This document shows positions 37,225-48,700 of a stretch of DNA of 55,581 bases, piece after piece; the stretch's first letter is position 1, and every line of letters begins with the position of its first letter. The stretch covers positions 1 through 55,581 of IMG/VR virus record IMGVR_UViG_3300030419_003947; one strand, written 5' to 3'. The translations under genes and the position numbers were made by a program. Source of the stretch: a virus. Below the pieces are notes generated by a model that did not search any database, was not told where the DNA came from, and saw nothing but the letters and a program-made list of their open reading frames with translations.

Positions 37225-40200
37225 TTAAAACCAATCATCATCCTGCATGTCTTCGATGGCATCCTCAAAGCCCATCAGCTTCGCCTTATCAATTAGCCTT
37301 TGCTTCATGGCACGGGCTACCTCCCTCCGCTGAAATCTCTTAGCCCTCACCACAGCATCTACATCCACACTCCTAAAGTTCAGACCCAATACTTCTCGCA
37401 GTGCTTGCTCAGTAAACTTACCTTCAGACGCTCGTTCTCCCAGCCTTGCTGCTTTACCCACTGGAGGCAGTAGTGTCTTGATTGCATGGTAGGTCTTCTC
37501 GTTGAATGGCAGTTCCATCTCTTCGCCAAAGAACTTAGCCACTGCCGCTTGATCTTGGTAGTCCTGTATATCCGAATCCAAGAAGAAGCTATAGCCTTCG
37601 CTTGGATAGATCTCAGCCCATGTCTTCAAGAAGGGAGTCATAGACGATACCATGTCCTTCATGTTGAGCCTGTTGAGATCGCCGTAGGGCAAGTCTGGCG
37701 CGAAGTATAGTGGCATACCACTGTCGTTTAACGGCAGTGCCTCAGACGTTATAGGCATCCTCATGGCGTTGATGTCATCGAAGTAATCTGGCGTGGGGAT
37801 GCCTTCCCATTCTGCTGACATCGACTCCAAGTTATGCTGTAGCTTTGGCACCATAGCATACCGCTCTGGATGTTCGGCAATAGCTTTGAACTGAAGCGGT
37901 ATGTTCTTACGCATCCATGTGTAGAAGGGGATGATAGTCTTCATGTAGTCCCGCTCAAAGGGCGTAAGCTCACCGTAATCAAACAGGTATCGCTTGACAG
38001 ACTCAGCCGCCTCATCAGCATTCATGCCCATGCCTGTGGCTTTTTTGTTGAGCAGTCCGTTTCCTTTGATTTTGCCTTTGTCCGTAATCATCATCGTGAT
38101 GAAGTGAGCAAGGCGAGCGTTGTTTTCCATCTGCTGGCCAAAGTTTCTGTTGGCGCGAGTGAACATGTTATCGCCAAGCATTCCATAAGCTCTACTGAAA
38201 AAGCTTTCCTTTTCAGAGGTTGCCGTTCCAAGTAAGGCTCGTGCCGTTGCCATTGTTTCTGGCTCTGTCTCTGCGCCACGACCAAGAATGTTTTGAAAGA
38301 GATAATTGGTTTCCTCATCTGGAGTCAGTCCTACCGACCCTCCGTTGGAGAAGTCGTAGACCGTATCCATCATCTCTTTCATGTATTCAAACGTACCCTG
38401 CATGGCCCTGCCAGCGTTCTTATCTGTAGTGCCTTCCAATAAGAACTGCTCAAAGCCCCTCGCAAACTCTTCCTCCCCGTCTACGGTCCAGACAAACCTC
38501 TCCATCAACTGCGTTGCCATCTCATCAATGTCTATCTCAGCATCGGGTGCCATCCGCGCAGCATCTGTGGCTTGCTCTAACATCTCTGCGCGTACCCTGT
38601 TGTATTGATTCTCGCCCAAGATCCATCGATGGATGATATCCTTATCGCCTTCGTCCAGCATCGTGCGCCTAATCAAATGCGCTAGCTCATGGATATAGGT
38701 AGTTGGGTTTGCTCCCTCTGTTACCAAGATATCGGCTCTGCCATCATCTAAGAAATTAATGGCACCATACAGTCCATCTTCTCCATGCTGCTCCATGAAT
38801 TTGGGAGTGCTTAAATCCCATGACCCTACGTTTTCAATAGACTTAATTTGGTTAGGCTTATAGGCCACTCCAACTTGATGAAACAAGCCCGTCGCATCGT
38901 TGGTTCCACCAGCATGAGTAATCCCATCGTATCCTGCTCTTATCATAGCTTGAGATACCAGCCAATCGGCAGCATAGCTACCACCAGCTTCTAATCCCCA
39001 ACCCATTTGATCTGTTAATTTTCCAAACAATTCTTCATCGTTTGCGTCACGAACTAGTGTGCCAGTGAGATCTAGTCTATTAGCCGCATCGCCAAGATAG
39101 TCCATATGATCATCACTGCTTACAGCTAAATACTTAGTAAAAGAATCTGGATGTGACGTAACATCTTGTATAGCTTGCGGCAAAAACCCCTCCCCACTAT
39201 AACGACCAAGTCCCAAGTAGTGCGCTCTAGTTAAATAAAGATCGTCCCTGTTTCTCTGACCCATGCCTATGGGCTTGTTCAGTTCTTTCTGGCTGGGATC
39301 TCTCGGACCCAAACCCATTTCGTTCCAGTACGTGTCTTCCCATTCATCCCAAAATCTCACCCAGTCATCCTCAATTTGTTCGTTAAAATGTTTATAAAAA
39401 TAATTATAAAATTCTTTGGGATCTTTGTCTGGACTAAAAAAAGCTTTTACGCTTTCTTCTACTCCTCCTGCCTCTGCTTCTCGTTTTGCTATTGATGGAG
39501 CATGTAAATCATATAAGTCATTCCATACAATTTGCTGATTTCCCCCTAGCCCCTTGCTCTGTTCTAAGTTGCCAAAGGCTCTACCCATGTCAACAATGTT
39601 GTCTACCGTCACATCCCTGCCATCTACCTTACCACTCTTGCCTCCAACATATTTTATCGCAAGCTCTGTATACCTATCAAGTTCTTCTTTTGTGGTAAAA
39701 ACCTCTTTGTTAAAAAGGTCAAGGTCTTCGTCTGATTTGAAAACTCTTGCAATACCTTTAGGTACCTTGCCCTTGACATAGGGCTTTCTATTAGAGCCAA
39801 TGCTAATCCATAGCTCATCAATGCTTTTAGCAGACCGACCATACTGACCCATATCCATTGCCTGCAATTGCCGTGAATCGAATCCCGCTCTCCAATCAGC
39901 AATATTGATATTTCCAGCGGCTTCCATAGCGGCATTGGTATATATAGACGCAAGTGTTTCAGCAGTAGCAGTGTTTATATTCTCTATTTCATGTTCAAAA
40001 GCCTCTTTACTAAAAGTGGTTTCCATCCTGCCTAATGTGCCAAAAGCTTGCCCTGTCTGTGCCGATGGATTTTTTACCTCCTCTCCCATCCGCAGTGCTT
40101 TGAAGGAACGACCATCATCACTAACCATACTTAACGCATACGGTTTTTTAGCAAACCAATGAAAGCCAAGAACTTCTGGTTCATTACCATACACGTTAAG

Positions 40201-43200
40201 TTGATCTTTTAAGTCAATTATTCTTTTGCCCCATTGATTCTCATATCGTTCCAATGCTACGATCTCACGCAACACCTCATCTTCTGGAGGTTTAACCCTT
40301 ACGTATCTCTCCCCTTTTTGTCGTGCATATTCAAATTTAGGAACAACGGATAGGTCTAATTCTCCAGTAGCTGTTTGAGTAGCAACACCCTCAACTGCTT
40401 GCCAATCTGGATCTTCAATGTAGTACTCGTCGTATGCTTTTCTTAAAACTTCAGTGAAGTCCTTCTCTACATTTTTTAAAGATGTCGGCAACGAATAAAC
40501 TGACGTTCCTCGCCCTGCCTTTCCTTCTGCCAATTCATCTTCTATTTGTTGACGCGCAAGAATATATGTTCTGTATTTTGTCTTCAATGGACCTTCTGGA
40601 ATTTCATCTAACAACTCCCCTGCCCTCTGTCTTACTTTCTGTAACTGCTCTGGACTAGGCCCAACGGGATCCCAAGGAGATCCACTTATTAATTGCTTGG
40701 GCAGCAAGTCGTCATGTCCAAATCGCTTCATCTCATCTGCTAATTCGGGGATGCTTTCATAAAAGCCACGAGTCTCTCCCACACTTGCTCCCGGCACTCC
40801 ACTTTGTTGCGCCCTTAACTGACCTTGGTATGCTGCTACGCCCATCGGATCCCATCCGACATCTGCCATTGGTTGATGTAACATGTATCCAGTAGTTACC
40901 TGCGGCCCTCTTTCTTTAGCATATGGTAAAAAATCCATAGTCATATAGAATCCCGGTCCCATATACTGACTGTACGTTACTGTTGGATCTATTTCTCCCT
41001 CCTTCCTTATCGTTGCGCCATAGTTTGTTCCATGCAAAAATACAGGCAGTATACCTTGTTCATCTTTAAAGAAAGTTCCTTCTGCTGCTTTCTGAAAATT
41101 AGGATTGCTATAGTCAACCTTACTTATGCCGGGAATGCTGGTCTGATGTAAGAAGTCAGACCCTGCCTCTGGCACTCCAGCCGTAGGAACGGTATACGCT
41201 TTGATCTCTCGTATACGATTCTCATACCATTCCTCTGGTGTCTTCCAGTTTTTCCATGCCCATGCTCTGGCGATAACGTCATACGCCTCTGCCGTCTTCT
41301 GCGCCTGTTCCTCCGTAAGATCCCCTCCTGCCCTTTGCACTGCGCCAAACAAAGACTGTGATACGTTGGCTATACGTGCGCTCCTGTCTCCCCAATCCGC
41401 TAGCCCCTCAGAGATGTCAGTAGTCGTAGGCTTCCCTTCACGCAACTGAAGGTTGGTCATTAGCTCTTCGCCAATGCCAAGGTCAGACTCATTGTAGATC
41501 ATCCCCGCCTGTGTTACCCCTCTCTCATCTGCCATCTGCTTGATCTCTGCGCCTGACACTCTGGTGCCATCTGGCAAGTCAAACTTATAGTCTGCTGCCG
41601 TCCTTCGTCCTCCAAGGATACGCTCAATCTTAGAGCGCACAGCCCTGCTCCCGATGTTTTTGGTATCGCCAACCTGTAGCAGCATCGCCTCTGCATACCG
41701 CTTCGGATTGGTAACGCCAGCCAAATAATTATTGAAGATGTTGGAGTAGAGGTTACGCATATGATAGCCGGGGCTGAGAAGAGCATAGGCCTTCCACAGA
41801 CCCTGCACCTGTCGGAAGGTGCTGACCAGTACATTGGTATCGTCGCTACCTGTTATCAACTTGGTCATATCATCCAACTGCTCTTTCATAGCAGATGGTA
41901 TGGCATAGTATATATTATCTTCGCCTTTAGCTTGCTTGGTCTGCTTGCGAACAGAGAGGGCTGGGGCTTTCCATATGGCCATGCCGCTTTCTTTAAGCAT
42001 TTGATGGGTAGGATCACGTAGGTTCTCTGCTACGACTTGGTCAATAGGCACTGCTATACGAGTATCGGATATAATTGTGTCGTAGAACTTCTGCGTATTA
42101 ACCTTCTTAATAGACTCCATGCCACGCCTCGTTGCCATGAGCGCAGCATTCGTTTCCGTAGGCACAAGGTCTTGAAGGCGCGATTCCAAGGTGGGATACT
42201 TCTTGGCATAGGAGGCTTTCATTATGCCATTCTCAGTAATCGTAGCGATGCCGTCTTGCGTTGCCTTCTCATACATGGCACTGCCAGCATCTTTACCAAA
42301 CCGCACCTTAAACATGTTCTCTACGATGGCACGGGACAGTTCGGTGACGGGTTCCATGCCAGCAGAATAGTTGGCTCTGAACTGCGCCTTGTCCAATAGA
42401 CCGACAGCTTCTTCCTCTTCAAAGATCTTATTGAACATATCCTTCCACTCAGCAACCCCCTTAGAAATCACCTGCTTCGTAGCATCGTCCACCTTAAGCT
42501 GATTGATCAGTCCTTGCACAACATCTGGCTGGTCAAGATAAGCCCCCACCAGACGCAACTCTCCCTCATTCATATCAGCAGCGATCTTCAAGATGTTCTC
42601 TCGCAACGCCACTGTCTGCAACGATATAGCTGAATCCTTGCGGATCTGCTGCGCCATAAAATCAACTGTGCCTTCTTTTACATCCTCCGCAGTGACAGCC
42701 TTTGTCCCTTGATCCCCGCTCAGTCGATTAATCGTATCGGCTATCTCCTCTGCTTGATACCCTTCCTTCAATCCCTTCATCAAAGAGTTAGGCATGAAGA
42801 GTCTACGATATGTTTTACCAGCTTCTGAGTTGGTAACAAGGTCGCTTATCCTGCGCGTTCTGGTTGCAGCACCAGCTACCTCATCCAACTTGCCTATGCC
42901 CACAGCTACCTTGCCCAGCCCAAAGCCAAACCATGTCGTGGGATCTAACAGCACATCTGCTACAAACCCTGCTGCGGCTACTGCATATGGATTGGCATCG
43001 TCCATCGTCAGTGCCGTTTCTCCCCGCTTGCCTTCAAATATATCTGCGAATGTAGTGCGCCTTGCCCCCTCTTGATCAATACCTATGGCATTGAGAAACT
43101 CTTCCCCCGCCTGTTGCAAGCCAGCAATAGGACTACCCGTTAGCAAATATTCTTCAAGCCCACCAGCAACGGAATAGTTTCCTACAGAAAGAAAGTCAAA

Positions 43201-43629
43201 CACAGGTTCGATGACATCATCAAAGCCCCAATCATCATCTTCTGCGGCTACTGCTGCTTCAAACTCTTCGTTCAATCCAATCTGCTTAAATAGCTCTACA
43301 TTCCTATCGACCTCTGTTATCGCGCCCAACTCAGCAGTATCCTGTCGGGGCAGACGCTGTGCCGTTGTAAAGCCAGACCCCGGCATTGCGCGAGATGGCA
43401 CACGGGGTTCTATCTGACCAAAGCCCATTTCATCTTCTTCTTCTTCAAATGGATCAATGGTTTTGCGGGTCAGAAAAGATCCTATGATATCATCATAGGG
43501 CATAGCGATGCTGTCATTATAAGCAGAGTCAAACCCGTTAGAAAAAATACTTGTACTATTGGGACTGTCTAAAAAGATTCCACTGTTGGAACCCAAAGCC
43601 TCATCAAATCCCTTGGCAAAAATACTCAT
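37225..43629 (-). CDS. Giant polyvalent ejection-type virion protein with ART-like and HExxH domains (2134 aa)
   Basis: N-terminal about 100 residues are disordered with repeated SIF(A/S)xGFD motifs. Around residues 855-905, VFLHGTNYGATIRKEG and YMGPGFYMTMD resemble ADP-ribosyltransferase-type domains of polyvalent proteins; GYDGITHAGGTND and later NQIKSIENVGSWDLS fit the end of a similar fold. HELAH at residues 1647-1651 (TTYIHELAHLIRR) is a zincin metallopeptidase motif. Near 1900, FERDYMKTIIPFYTWMRKNI is a segment common in phage internal or injected proteins. Polyvalent proteins are thought to enter the host with the DNA. No signal peptide. It closes the late operon and ends DDDWF. Confidence 0.75.
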   Translation of the reverse strand: MSIFAKGFDEALGSNSGIFLDSPNSTSIFSNGFDSAYNDSIAMPYDDIIGSFLTRKTIDPFEEEEDEMGFGQIEPRVPSRAMPGSGFTTAQRLPRQDTAELGAITEVDRNVELFKQIGLNEEFEAAVAAEDDDWGFDDVIEPVFDFLSVGNYSVAGGLEEYLLTGSPIAGLQQAGEEFLNAIGIDQEGARRTTFADIFEGKRGETALTMDDANPYAVAAAGFVADVLLDPTTWFGFGLGKVAVGIGKLDEVAGAATRTRRISDLVTNSEAGKTYRRLFMPNSLMKGLKEGYQAEEIADTINRLSGDQGTKAVTAEDVKEGTVDFMAQQIRKDSAISLQTVALRENILKIAADMNEGELRLVGAYLDQPDVVQGLINQLKVDDATKQVISKGVAEWKDMFNKIFEEEEAVGLLDKAQFRANYSAGMEPVTELSRAIVENMFKVRFGKDAGSAMYEKATQDGIATITENGIMKASYAKKYPTLESRLQDLVPTETNAALMATRRGMESIKKVNTQKFYDTIISDTRIAVPIDQVVAENLRDPTHQMLKESGMAIWKAPALSVRKQTKQAKGEDNIYYAIPSAMKEQLDDMTKLITGSDDTNVLVSTFRQVQGLWKAYALLSPGYHMRNLYSNIFNNYLAGVTNPKRYAEAMLLQVGDTKNIGSRAVRSKIERILGGRRTAADYKFDLPDGTRVSGAEIKQMADERGVTQAGMIYNESDLGIGEELMTNLQLREGKPTTTDISEGLADWGDRSARIANVSQSLFGAVQRAGGDLTEEQAQKTAEAYDVIARAWAWKNWKTPEEWYENRIREIKAYTVPTAGVPEAGSDFLHQTSIPGISKVDYSNPNFQKAAEGTFFKDEQGILPVFLHGTNYGATIRKEGEIDPTVTYSQYMGPGFYMTMDFLPYAKERGPQVTTGYMLHQPMADVGWDPMGVAAYQGQLRAQQSGVPGASVGETRGFYESIPELADEMKRFGHDDLLPKQLISGSPWDPVGPSPEQLQKVRQRAGELLDEIPEGPLKTKYRTYILARQQIEDELAEGKAGRGTSVYSLPTSLKNVEKDFTEVLRKAYDEYYIEDPDWQAVEGVATQTATGELDLSVVPKFEYARQKGERYVRVKPPEDEVLREIVALERYENQWGKRIIDLKDQLNVYGNEPEVLGFHWFAKKPYALSMVSDDGRSFKALRMGEEVKNPSAQTGQAFGTLGRMETTFSKEAFEHEIENINTATAETLASIYTNAAMEAAGNINIADWRAGFDSRQLQAMDMGQYGRSAKSIDELWISIGSNRKPYVKGKVPKGIARVFKSDEDLDLFNKEVFTTKEELDRYTELAIKYVGGKSGKVDGRDVTVDNIVDMGRAFGNLEQSKGLGGNQQIVWNDLYDLHAPSIAKREAEAGGVEESVKAFFSPDKDPKEFYNYFYKHFNEQIEDDWVRFWDEWEDTYWNEMGLGPRDPSQKELNKPIGMGQRNRDDLYLTRAHYLGLGRYSGEGFLPQAIQDVTSHPDSFTKYLAVSSDDHMDYLGDAANRLDLTGTLVRDANDEELFGKLTDQMGWGLEAGGSYAADWLVSQAMIRAGYDGITHAGGTNDATGLFHQVGVAYKPNQIKSIENVGSWDLSTPKFMEQHGEDGLYGAINFLDDGRADILVTEGANPTTYIHELAHLIRRTMLDEGDKDIIHRWILGENQYNRVRAEMLEQATDAARMAPDAEIDIDEMATQLMERFVWTVDGEEEFARGFEQFLLEGTTDKNAGRAMQGTFEYMKEMMDTVYDFSNGGSVGLTPDEETNYLFQNILGRGAETEPETMATARALLGTATSEKESFFSRAYGMLGDNMFTRANRNFGQQMENNARLAHFITMMITDKGKIKGNGLLNKKATGMGMNADEAAESVKRYLFDYGELTPFERDYMKTIIPFYTWMRKNIPLQFKAIAEHPERYAMVPKLQHNLESMSAEWEGIPTPDYFDDINAMRMPITSEALPLNDSGMPLYFAPDLPYGDLNRLNMKDMVSSMTPFLKTWAEIYPSEGYSFFLDSDIQDYQDQAAVAKFFGEEMELPFNEKTYHAIKTLLPPVGKAARLGERASEGKFTEQALREVLGLNFRSVDVDAVVRAKRFQRREVARAMKQRLIDKAKLMGFEDAIEDMQDDDWF

Positions 43630-43642
43630 ATTAGCTATTCTC

Positions 43643-45739
43643 CTAATAGTCCAAGCTTTGTGCTACAAGGTTGTTTGCCGTGCCTTGATTGCCTCTATTG
43701 GCAAGAGAGGTGCGTGATCCTGCTCTGTGGGGGGACCATTCTATTGCAGAGCTAATACGTTGCCAACTTTTACCTCGTTGCATACTTCTATATTTCTGTA
43801 CTATTTCTTGTTCCTCTGAAGTGAGGTTGGAAACAGCTCTTCTTCCTTCTCCACCCGGTGCTGTTATACCGGGGTTTTCTCTTATAATTCTATCATATTC
43901 ACTTTTCAAGTTCTCAGGACTGTCTTCTGCTACTTCTGGCTGTGGGCTTGACGCTGGCTCTTCATCGACATCTACCAGAATATCCATTTCCGCAGTACCC
44001 ATATAATGATTGCTAAGTCTATCAAAGACTCTTTTAGCAGCACCAACGGGAATCATACCCGTCATCTCTCTCTGTTCTAATTCCAACCGTGCTTCATCAA
44101 TAGATTGAATTTCATTCTGCGGTCCAGTTTCCAAGGTGCGCCCACTACGAGTCTTTCCAGAAACAGCCGCTTCTATATCAATCTGTGCTGCTTCAAACAA
44201 ACGATCTTCTATGACCGTTTTTTGGTCCCACCACGAAGGGAATCCTTGGTGTATTGCCGTCAAGGTGGCAAGGTCATCACGGGTTTCGGCTATTACATCA
44301 AAGCCAATCTGACCTCCCACGGACTCAAAAAGCTGAAGAGCCTTAACTCTTTCCTCTTGAGTCAAGGACTGATCTTCAAGAATAGACTCTCTTCCGACCT
44401 GTGCGGTAGAGCCAACATTTACTTGCTGTAATGCTGCTATGGCAACGACATCAGGTATAGTCAATCCACCAATCAATCTATTATTATATTTCCTTCTCGT
44501 TGCCATATGTGGAAATTGAGCATTAGCCTGTCTTATTGCCATCTCCCTTACCCGTGGAGAGAAAGCATTAAAAGCCTCTGGCTGGACTTTCTCCTTCGCC
44601 ACCTGTTGGCTCTTGCCATAAAGAGAGGTTGGGTCATCAACAGCAAGCCTTGCAAGAGGATCATCTCCTTCAAATTGCAATCGCCTTCCTCCATAGCGAT
44701 TCATGTCTCCTGCAATTCTAACTGCCGCATCTTCTATATACTGATTATATGCTGCATTTTGTTGTTCAATCATGGACAGACTGCGATCAAACAACTTACG
44801 CATTTCTATTTCTTTTTCTGGTCCTTCTGGGAATTCCTTACTTGCCATATCGTAAGCATGTTGAATCTCTCTCTGACCTGTTGCGTTTTCAATGAGATCC
44901 ATTGCACTGTTTTTAATTATTCCCAATTCCTTAGCTGCCTGTCCATTGTCAATAATCTGCATCAGAAACGAACTGTCATCCATTCCATATTTTCTGACAA
45001 ACTGCCTAGCTTTGCGAAAACCTCCCGCCTGTCCCATTAGATCTTCAACAACTGATAATCTTTGTTGAGTACCCTTGAAATCTAAATAGTCCGGACTGCC
45101 ACCTATTGCGTTTAATGTTTGTTGCCATAGGTTATACCCCTCTCCCGTAGCTATTGCACTGTAGTGTGCCAACTCTTTTTGCAATACAGGATCGGGTGTA
45201 TCTCTCTTAATGATCCTACCAGTATATGCAGCAAGCTTTTTCTGCTCTTCAGCTAAAATTTTTTGTTGATTTTGAAGCTCATTCTTTTGTTCGTTGGAAA
45301 GCCACTTACTATGCGTGTTAAGATATGAGGTTATCGCATCATGATTTCTGTTGATATTCAACAATTCTACGTTGACAGTCTCAAGGGTCACCGACTTGTC
45401 TGGTACGTCTACGCCCCTTTCCCCCGGTGACAGCAAATACTGACTTTGCGCCTTGGTGACCGCAGAATCTGCTGCTTCAACCATTTTATTAATTTCTGGA
45501 GTTGTGTATACGTGAAGCTCACCAGTATCACGATCCGCATGTTGGTATGCTAGACCCCTACCCGTTGGACCACCTTTTTCAAAAAGGTTTCTATCGAATG
45601 CCCCCTCTGTTGTTATACTTTGGCGAGTACGTAGCTGACGTTCTTCATCATACTTGTCAGATAGACTCTGGAGTCCAGAGCTTAATCCAGTGGAAAACCC
45701 TTTAGAAATGCTTTTACCAAGTTTAGAAAAAATGCTCAT
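43643..45739 (-). CDS. Internal virion-like protein, helical (698 aa)
   Basis: It begins MSIFSKLGKSISKGFSTGLS, echoing the N-terminus of the 2134-aa protein (MSIFAKGFDEALG), and is mostly helical with coiled-coil stretches (NELQNQQKILAEEQKKLAAY). An acidic/Pro linker (DEEPASSPQPEVAEDSPENL) precedes a basic tail. Placed between the two giant genes, it is probably an internal core or ejection protein. No catalytic motif is visible. Confidence 0.6.
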   Translation of the reverse strand: MSIFSKLGKSISKGFSTGLSSGLQSLSDKYDEERQLRTRQSITTEGAFDRNLFEKGGPTGRGLAYQHADRDTGELHVYTTPEINKMVEAADSAVTKAQSQYLLSPGERGVDVPDKSVTLETVNVELLNINRNHDAITSYLNTHSKWLSNEQKNELQNQQKILAEEQKKLAAYTGRIIKRDTPDPVLQKELAHYSAIATGEGYNLWQQTLNAIGGSPDYLDFKGTQQRLSVVEDLMGQAGGFRKARQFVRKYGMDDSSFLMQIIDNGQAAKELGIIKNSAMDLIENATGQREIQHAYDMASKEFPEGPEKEIEMRKLFDRSLSMIEQQNAAYNQYIEDAAVRIAGDMNRYGGRRLQFEGDDPLARLAVDDPTSLYGKSQQVAKEKVQPEAFNAFSPRVREMAIRQANAQFPHMATRRKYNNRLIGGLTIPDVVAIAALQQVNVGSTAQVGRESILEDQSLTQEERVKALQLFESVGGQIGFDVIAETRDDLATLTAIHQGFPSWWDQKTVIEDRLFEAAQIDIEAAVSGKTRSGRTLETGPQNEIQSIDEARLELEQREMTGMIPVGAAKRVFDRLSNHYMGTAEMDILVDVDEEPASSPQPEVAEDSPENLKSEYDRIIRENPGITAPGGEGRRAVSNLTSEEQEIVQKYRSMQRGKSWQRISSAIEWSPHRAGSRTSLANRGNQGTANNLVAQSLDY

Positions 45740-45762
45740 TAGATTATCCTTGTTCTTCTGGA

Positions 45763-48700
45763 TTAATTGAATCGTGAAGACATCTCATTCATGTCTGTTT
45801 CTACGTAATGCGACCTCTTAAATGACCCCTTACTAAAGTCTTGATCAAAAAACAAAATGCCCTCATCGTCCACTACCATGACTTCTGGAAAATATTTATT
45901 TGTTAAGTCTAACTCAACCATATCGTCTATTGATAAATCCAACGCTACACCTAATGCCAACCTATCCAATCGACTTTTATTTCTATCATTAAGTTCATCG
46001 TAGGGCTTGCTTACAAAAGTATCAAAATGAGGTAGTTTATCCCACTCCCACAGAATTTCACCTTCTGCTTCTTGCTCTGCTTCCCTGTCTGTGTAATTCA
46101 TCATCTGCTCATGGATAGCCTCTCCAGCCCCTTCCACTGCTCCACTCGGCGTTGCCGATTGTTCTATCAAAGGCTCTGTAGACATCACCCTCCTGCCCGT
46201 TCTTTGCATAAACTCATCAAGGGGTTCATCGTAAGTTCCTTTGACTCCACCTTGCCCACCCGCAGCGGTCCATCGGGCAACGCCATCTGCCCAGTGAAGA
46301 TACAATCCCGGCTGAGATCCTATGTTTACTGGATCTCCATCTTTGTCTACTGGATTAGGAGGATAGAAGTTCTTCGCATACTGCCTTGGAAACGTAACTC
46401 CCGCATCCTTCCATAATTCTTCTCTCGCTCCACCAAAGAACTCCCATGTCTTATAGGCAGCTATTGCGGTGCCAACAGCAACTGCGAGTGGTCCCACGTA
46501 AGGAGATATTTTAGCTCCCAAAGCATTAAGCTTTGGATTGCCCTGTAAAACATTTTGCACATAACTTACATTTGGGTCCCATTCATACATTGAGTCTACG
46601 CCCCACATCTTGCCAGCCCAATCCAGCCCCGGCACATCTCCCGGCAATGGTATATCATCCACAGGTAGCCCTGTGAGTCTGTCTATGACCTTACCTGTCA
46701 CCGGATCTATTACTGTTTCGGTTACTTCTTCAAAAAAAAAATCCCCAAAAGTATCCTTTATTTTATCACCTATTTTATTCCCTATTTCATCGCCAAATTC
46801 TCTTGTCAACCAGTCTACACCGAAACTAGTTACAGATTCTAATACCCCCGGTTGATCGTCAAACAGCCCTCCTTGCTTTCCTCCACCAAGACTAGTCGCT
46901 CCATTCAGCAGTGCCATGTGTGCTGCAAACTGCCTTACGGCATCCTCGTCATCCCAATCAATACCTTCACCAGTTTCGGGATCCCATAACATCTCCCAAG
47001 TGCTGTCCCTATGGTCTTCTTTCTTTTGAAAGGCTTCCATTTGGTTTATGAAGTGCTGAAGCTCTTGCTCTGACAAGTCATTCTCTAGTGCCATAGCTTG
47101 AAGCTGCTCTTCAAACAACGCATCGCCATGCCTTAAAGCTTGCAATACTTGTTGTTCATCCAATCCAAACTCTGCTGCCCACTGTGCCGCAGCATTATCT
47201 AACGATTCACCTCGCAACCTAACATCTTGCTCCACTTGCCACTTGACCATTAGGAACTCTTCTTCCTTCAGCCCAAATTCTTTTGCTGCTTGCTCTGTAG
47301 AGAAAGCCCATTCCGTTTCCCAACGATCATTAAGCGTTTCAAACTCCTTTACCGACAACTCCATCTGCTCTGCAAACTTGAACATATCATTGGCTCTATC
47401 CAAGTTCTGTTGTTCTATCTGGATAGCAAGCTGCTCTCGCCTAAACGCCATCTCTTCTTCAGTGGCCTCTCTGCCAGCCTCAATCTCTACGCCTCTCAGT
47501 CGTAGATTTTCCCAAGCAATGGCATTTTCATCATCCATCTGCTCAATCGTTAGATTCAACCTTGCCTTCTGATCTGCTATATCAGCATTTGTTCTAGCAA
47601 TGAGGGCTTCTGTTTCACGCAAGCTCAAATCGTGAGTTTTGGCAAACTCCTCCATTTGCTGATTTAACTGTTGCGTAAATTGCTCAGACGATGCAGCTAA
47701 ACGATCTGCCTCTATGTCCAATCCTCTTTCCCGTAGCTCTATTTCTCTAGCAGCATTCGTTGCTGCCAAAGTAGGAACGGTTTCGCCATTAACGTCAATG
47801 TAATAGCCTAGCCTATCTGCCAATGCCATTTGTTCTTGAAAAGCCCGTGCTGCTTCGGCATTGTCCATTGAGGTCTTTTCAAGGGCAAGACGTTCTTCGC
47901 TTAAGTTCATCTCACGATTCATATTCTGAATCTGTGCAGCCGTCATGTTTTCTGTTATGACCAGACCACGTTCTTCTAATGCAAATCTTTTTTCATCAGA
48001 CAGCTTTTGATACTCAAGCTCCAACTCATCTTGGGTAATACGAGCATTGGCAACCAGCTCTGCCGTTGCTATTTCTCTGTCCCTCTGATCAAGACCTCGC
48101 TCTGCCAATAGCTTGTCGGTATAATATCTTTTCTCTTCCAAGCTGTATTGCTGATTGAACTGTATTTCTTCAAAAGCCAATTGCTGAGTCGCAAGATCTA
48201 AGCGACCCACCTCAATCATCTCATCCAAGATAAGCTTTCGCTCCTCAAGGCTTATCCTTTCACCTTCTTGCTCCAGCCTTGCAAAACCCAGCGTTGACTC
48301 GTATTCAAGCCGTGCCTCCTCCAACTCGCGCTCAAGATTCATTTGTTCGCGTCTTAAGGAAGCCTCTTGATCTAATTCTTCCTCCCTAAGAGCAAGCTCA
48401 TCTCTTCTAAGTTGGAGGTTGTTTTCCATCTCTTCACGACGAATCGCAAACTCTTGATCTGTTTCTCCTGCGCGTTGCACCATCTGCTCTCGCGCAAGCT
48501 CTGCTTCTTGTTCTAGCTCATCACGGCGTAAGGAGATTTCTTCACTAAGCTCTTCTCTTCTAAGCTCAAACTCCTCATCGCTTTGGGCCAGCCGCTGCGC
48601 CATCTCATCGCGCCGTATGGCAAACTCCTCTGCTGACTCATCTGCCCTCTGCGCTAGTTCCGCTTCTACTAAATCTACTCTCCTGCTTTCAATGTCCAGC

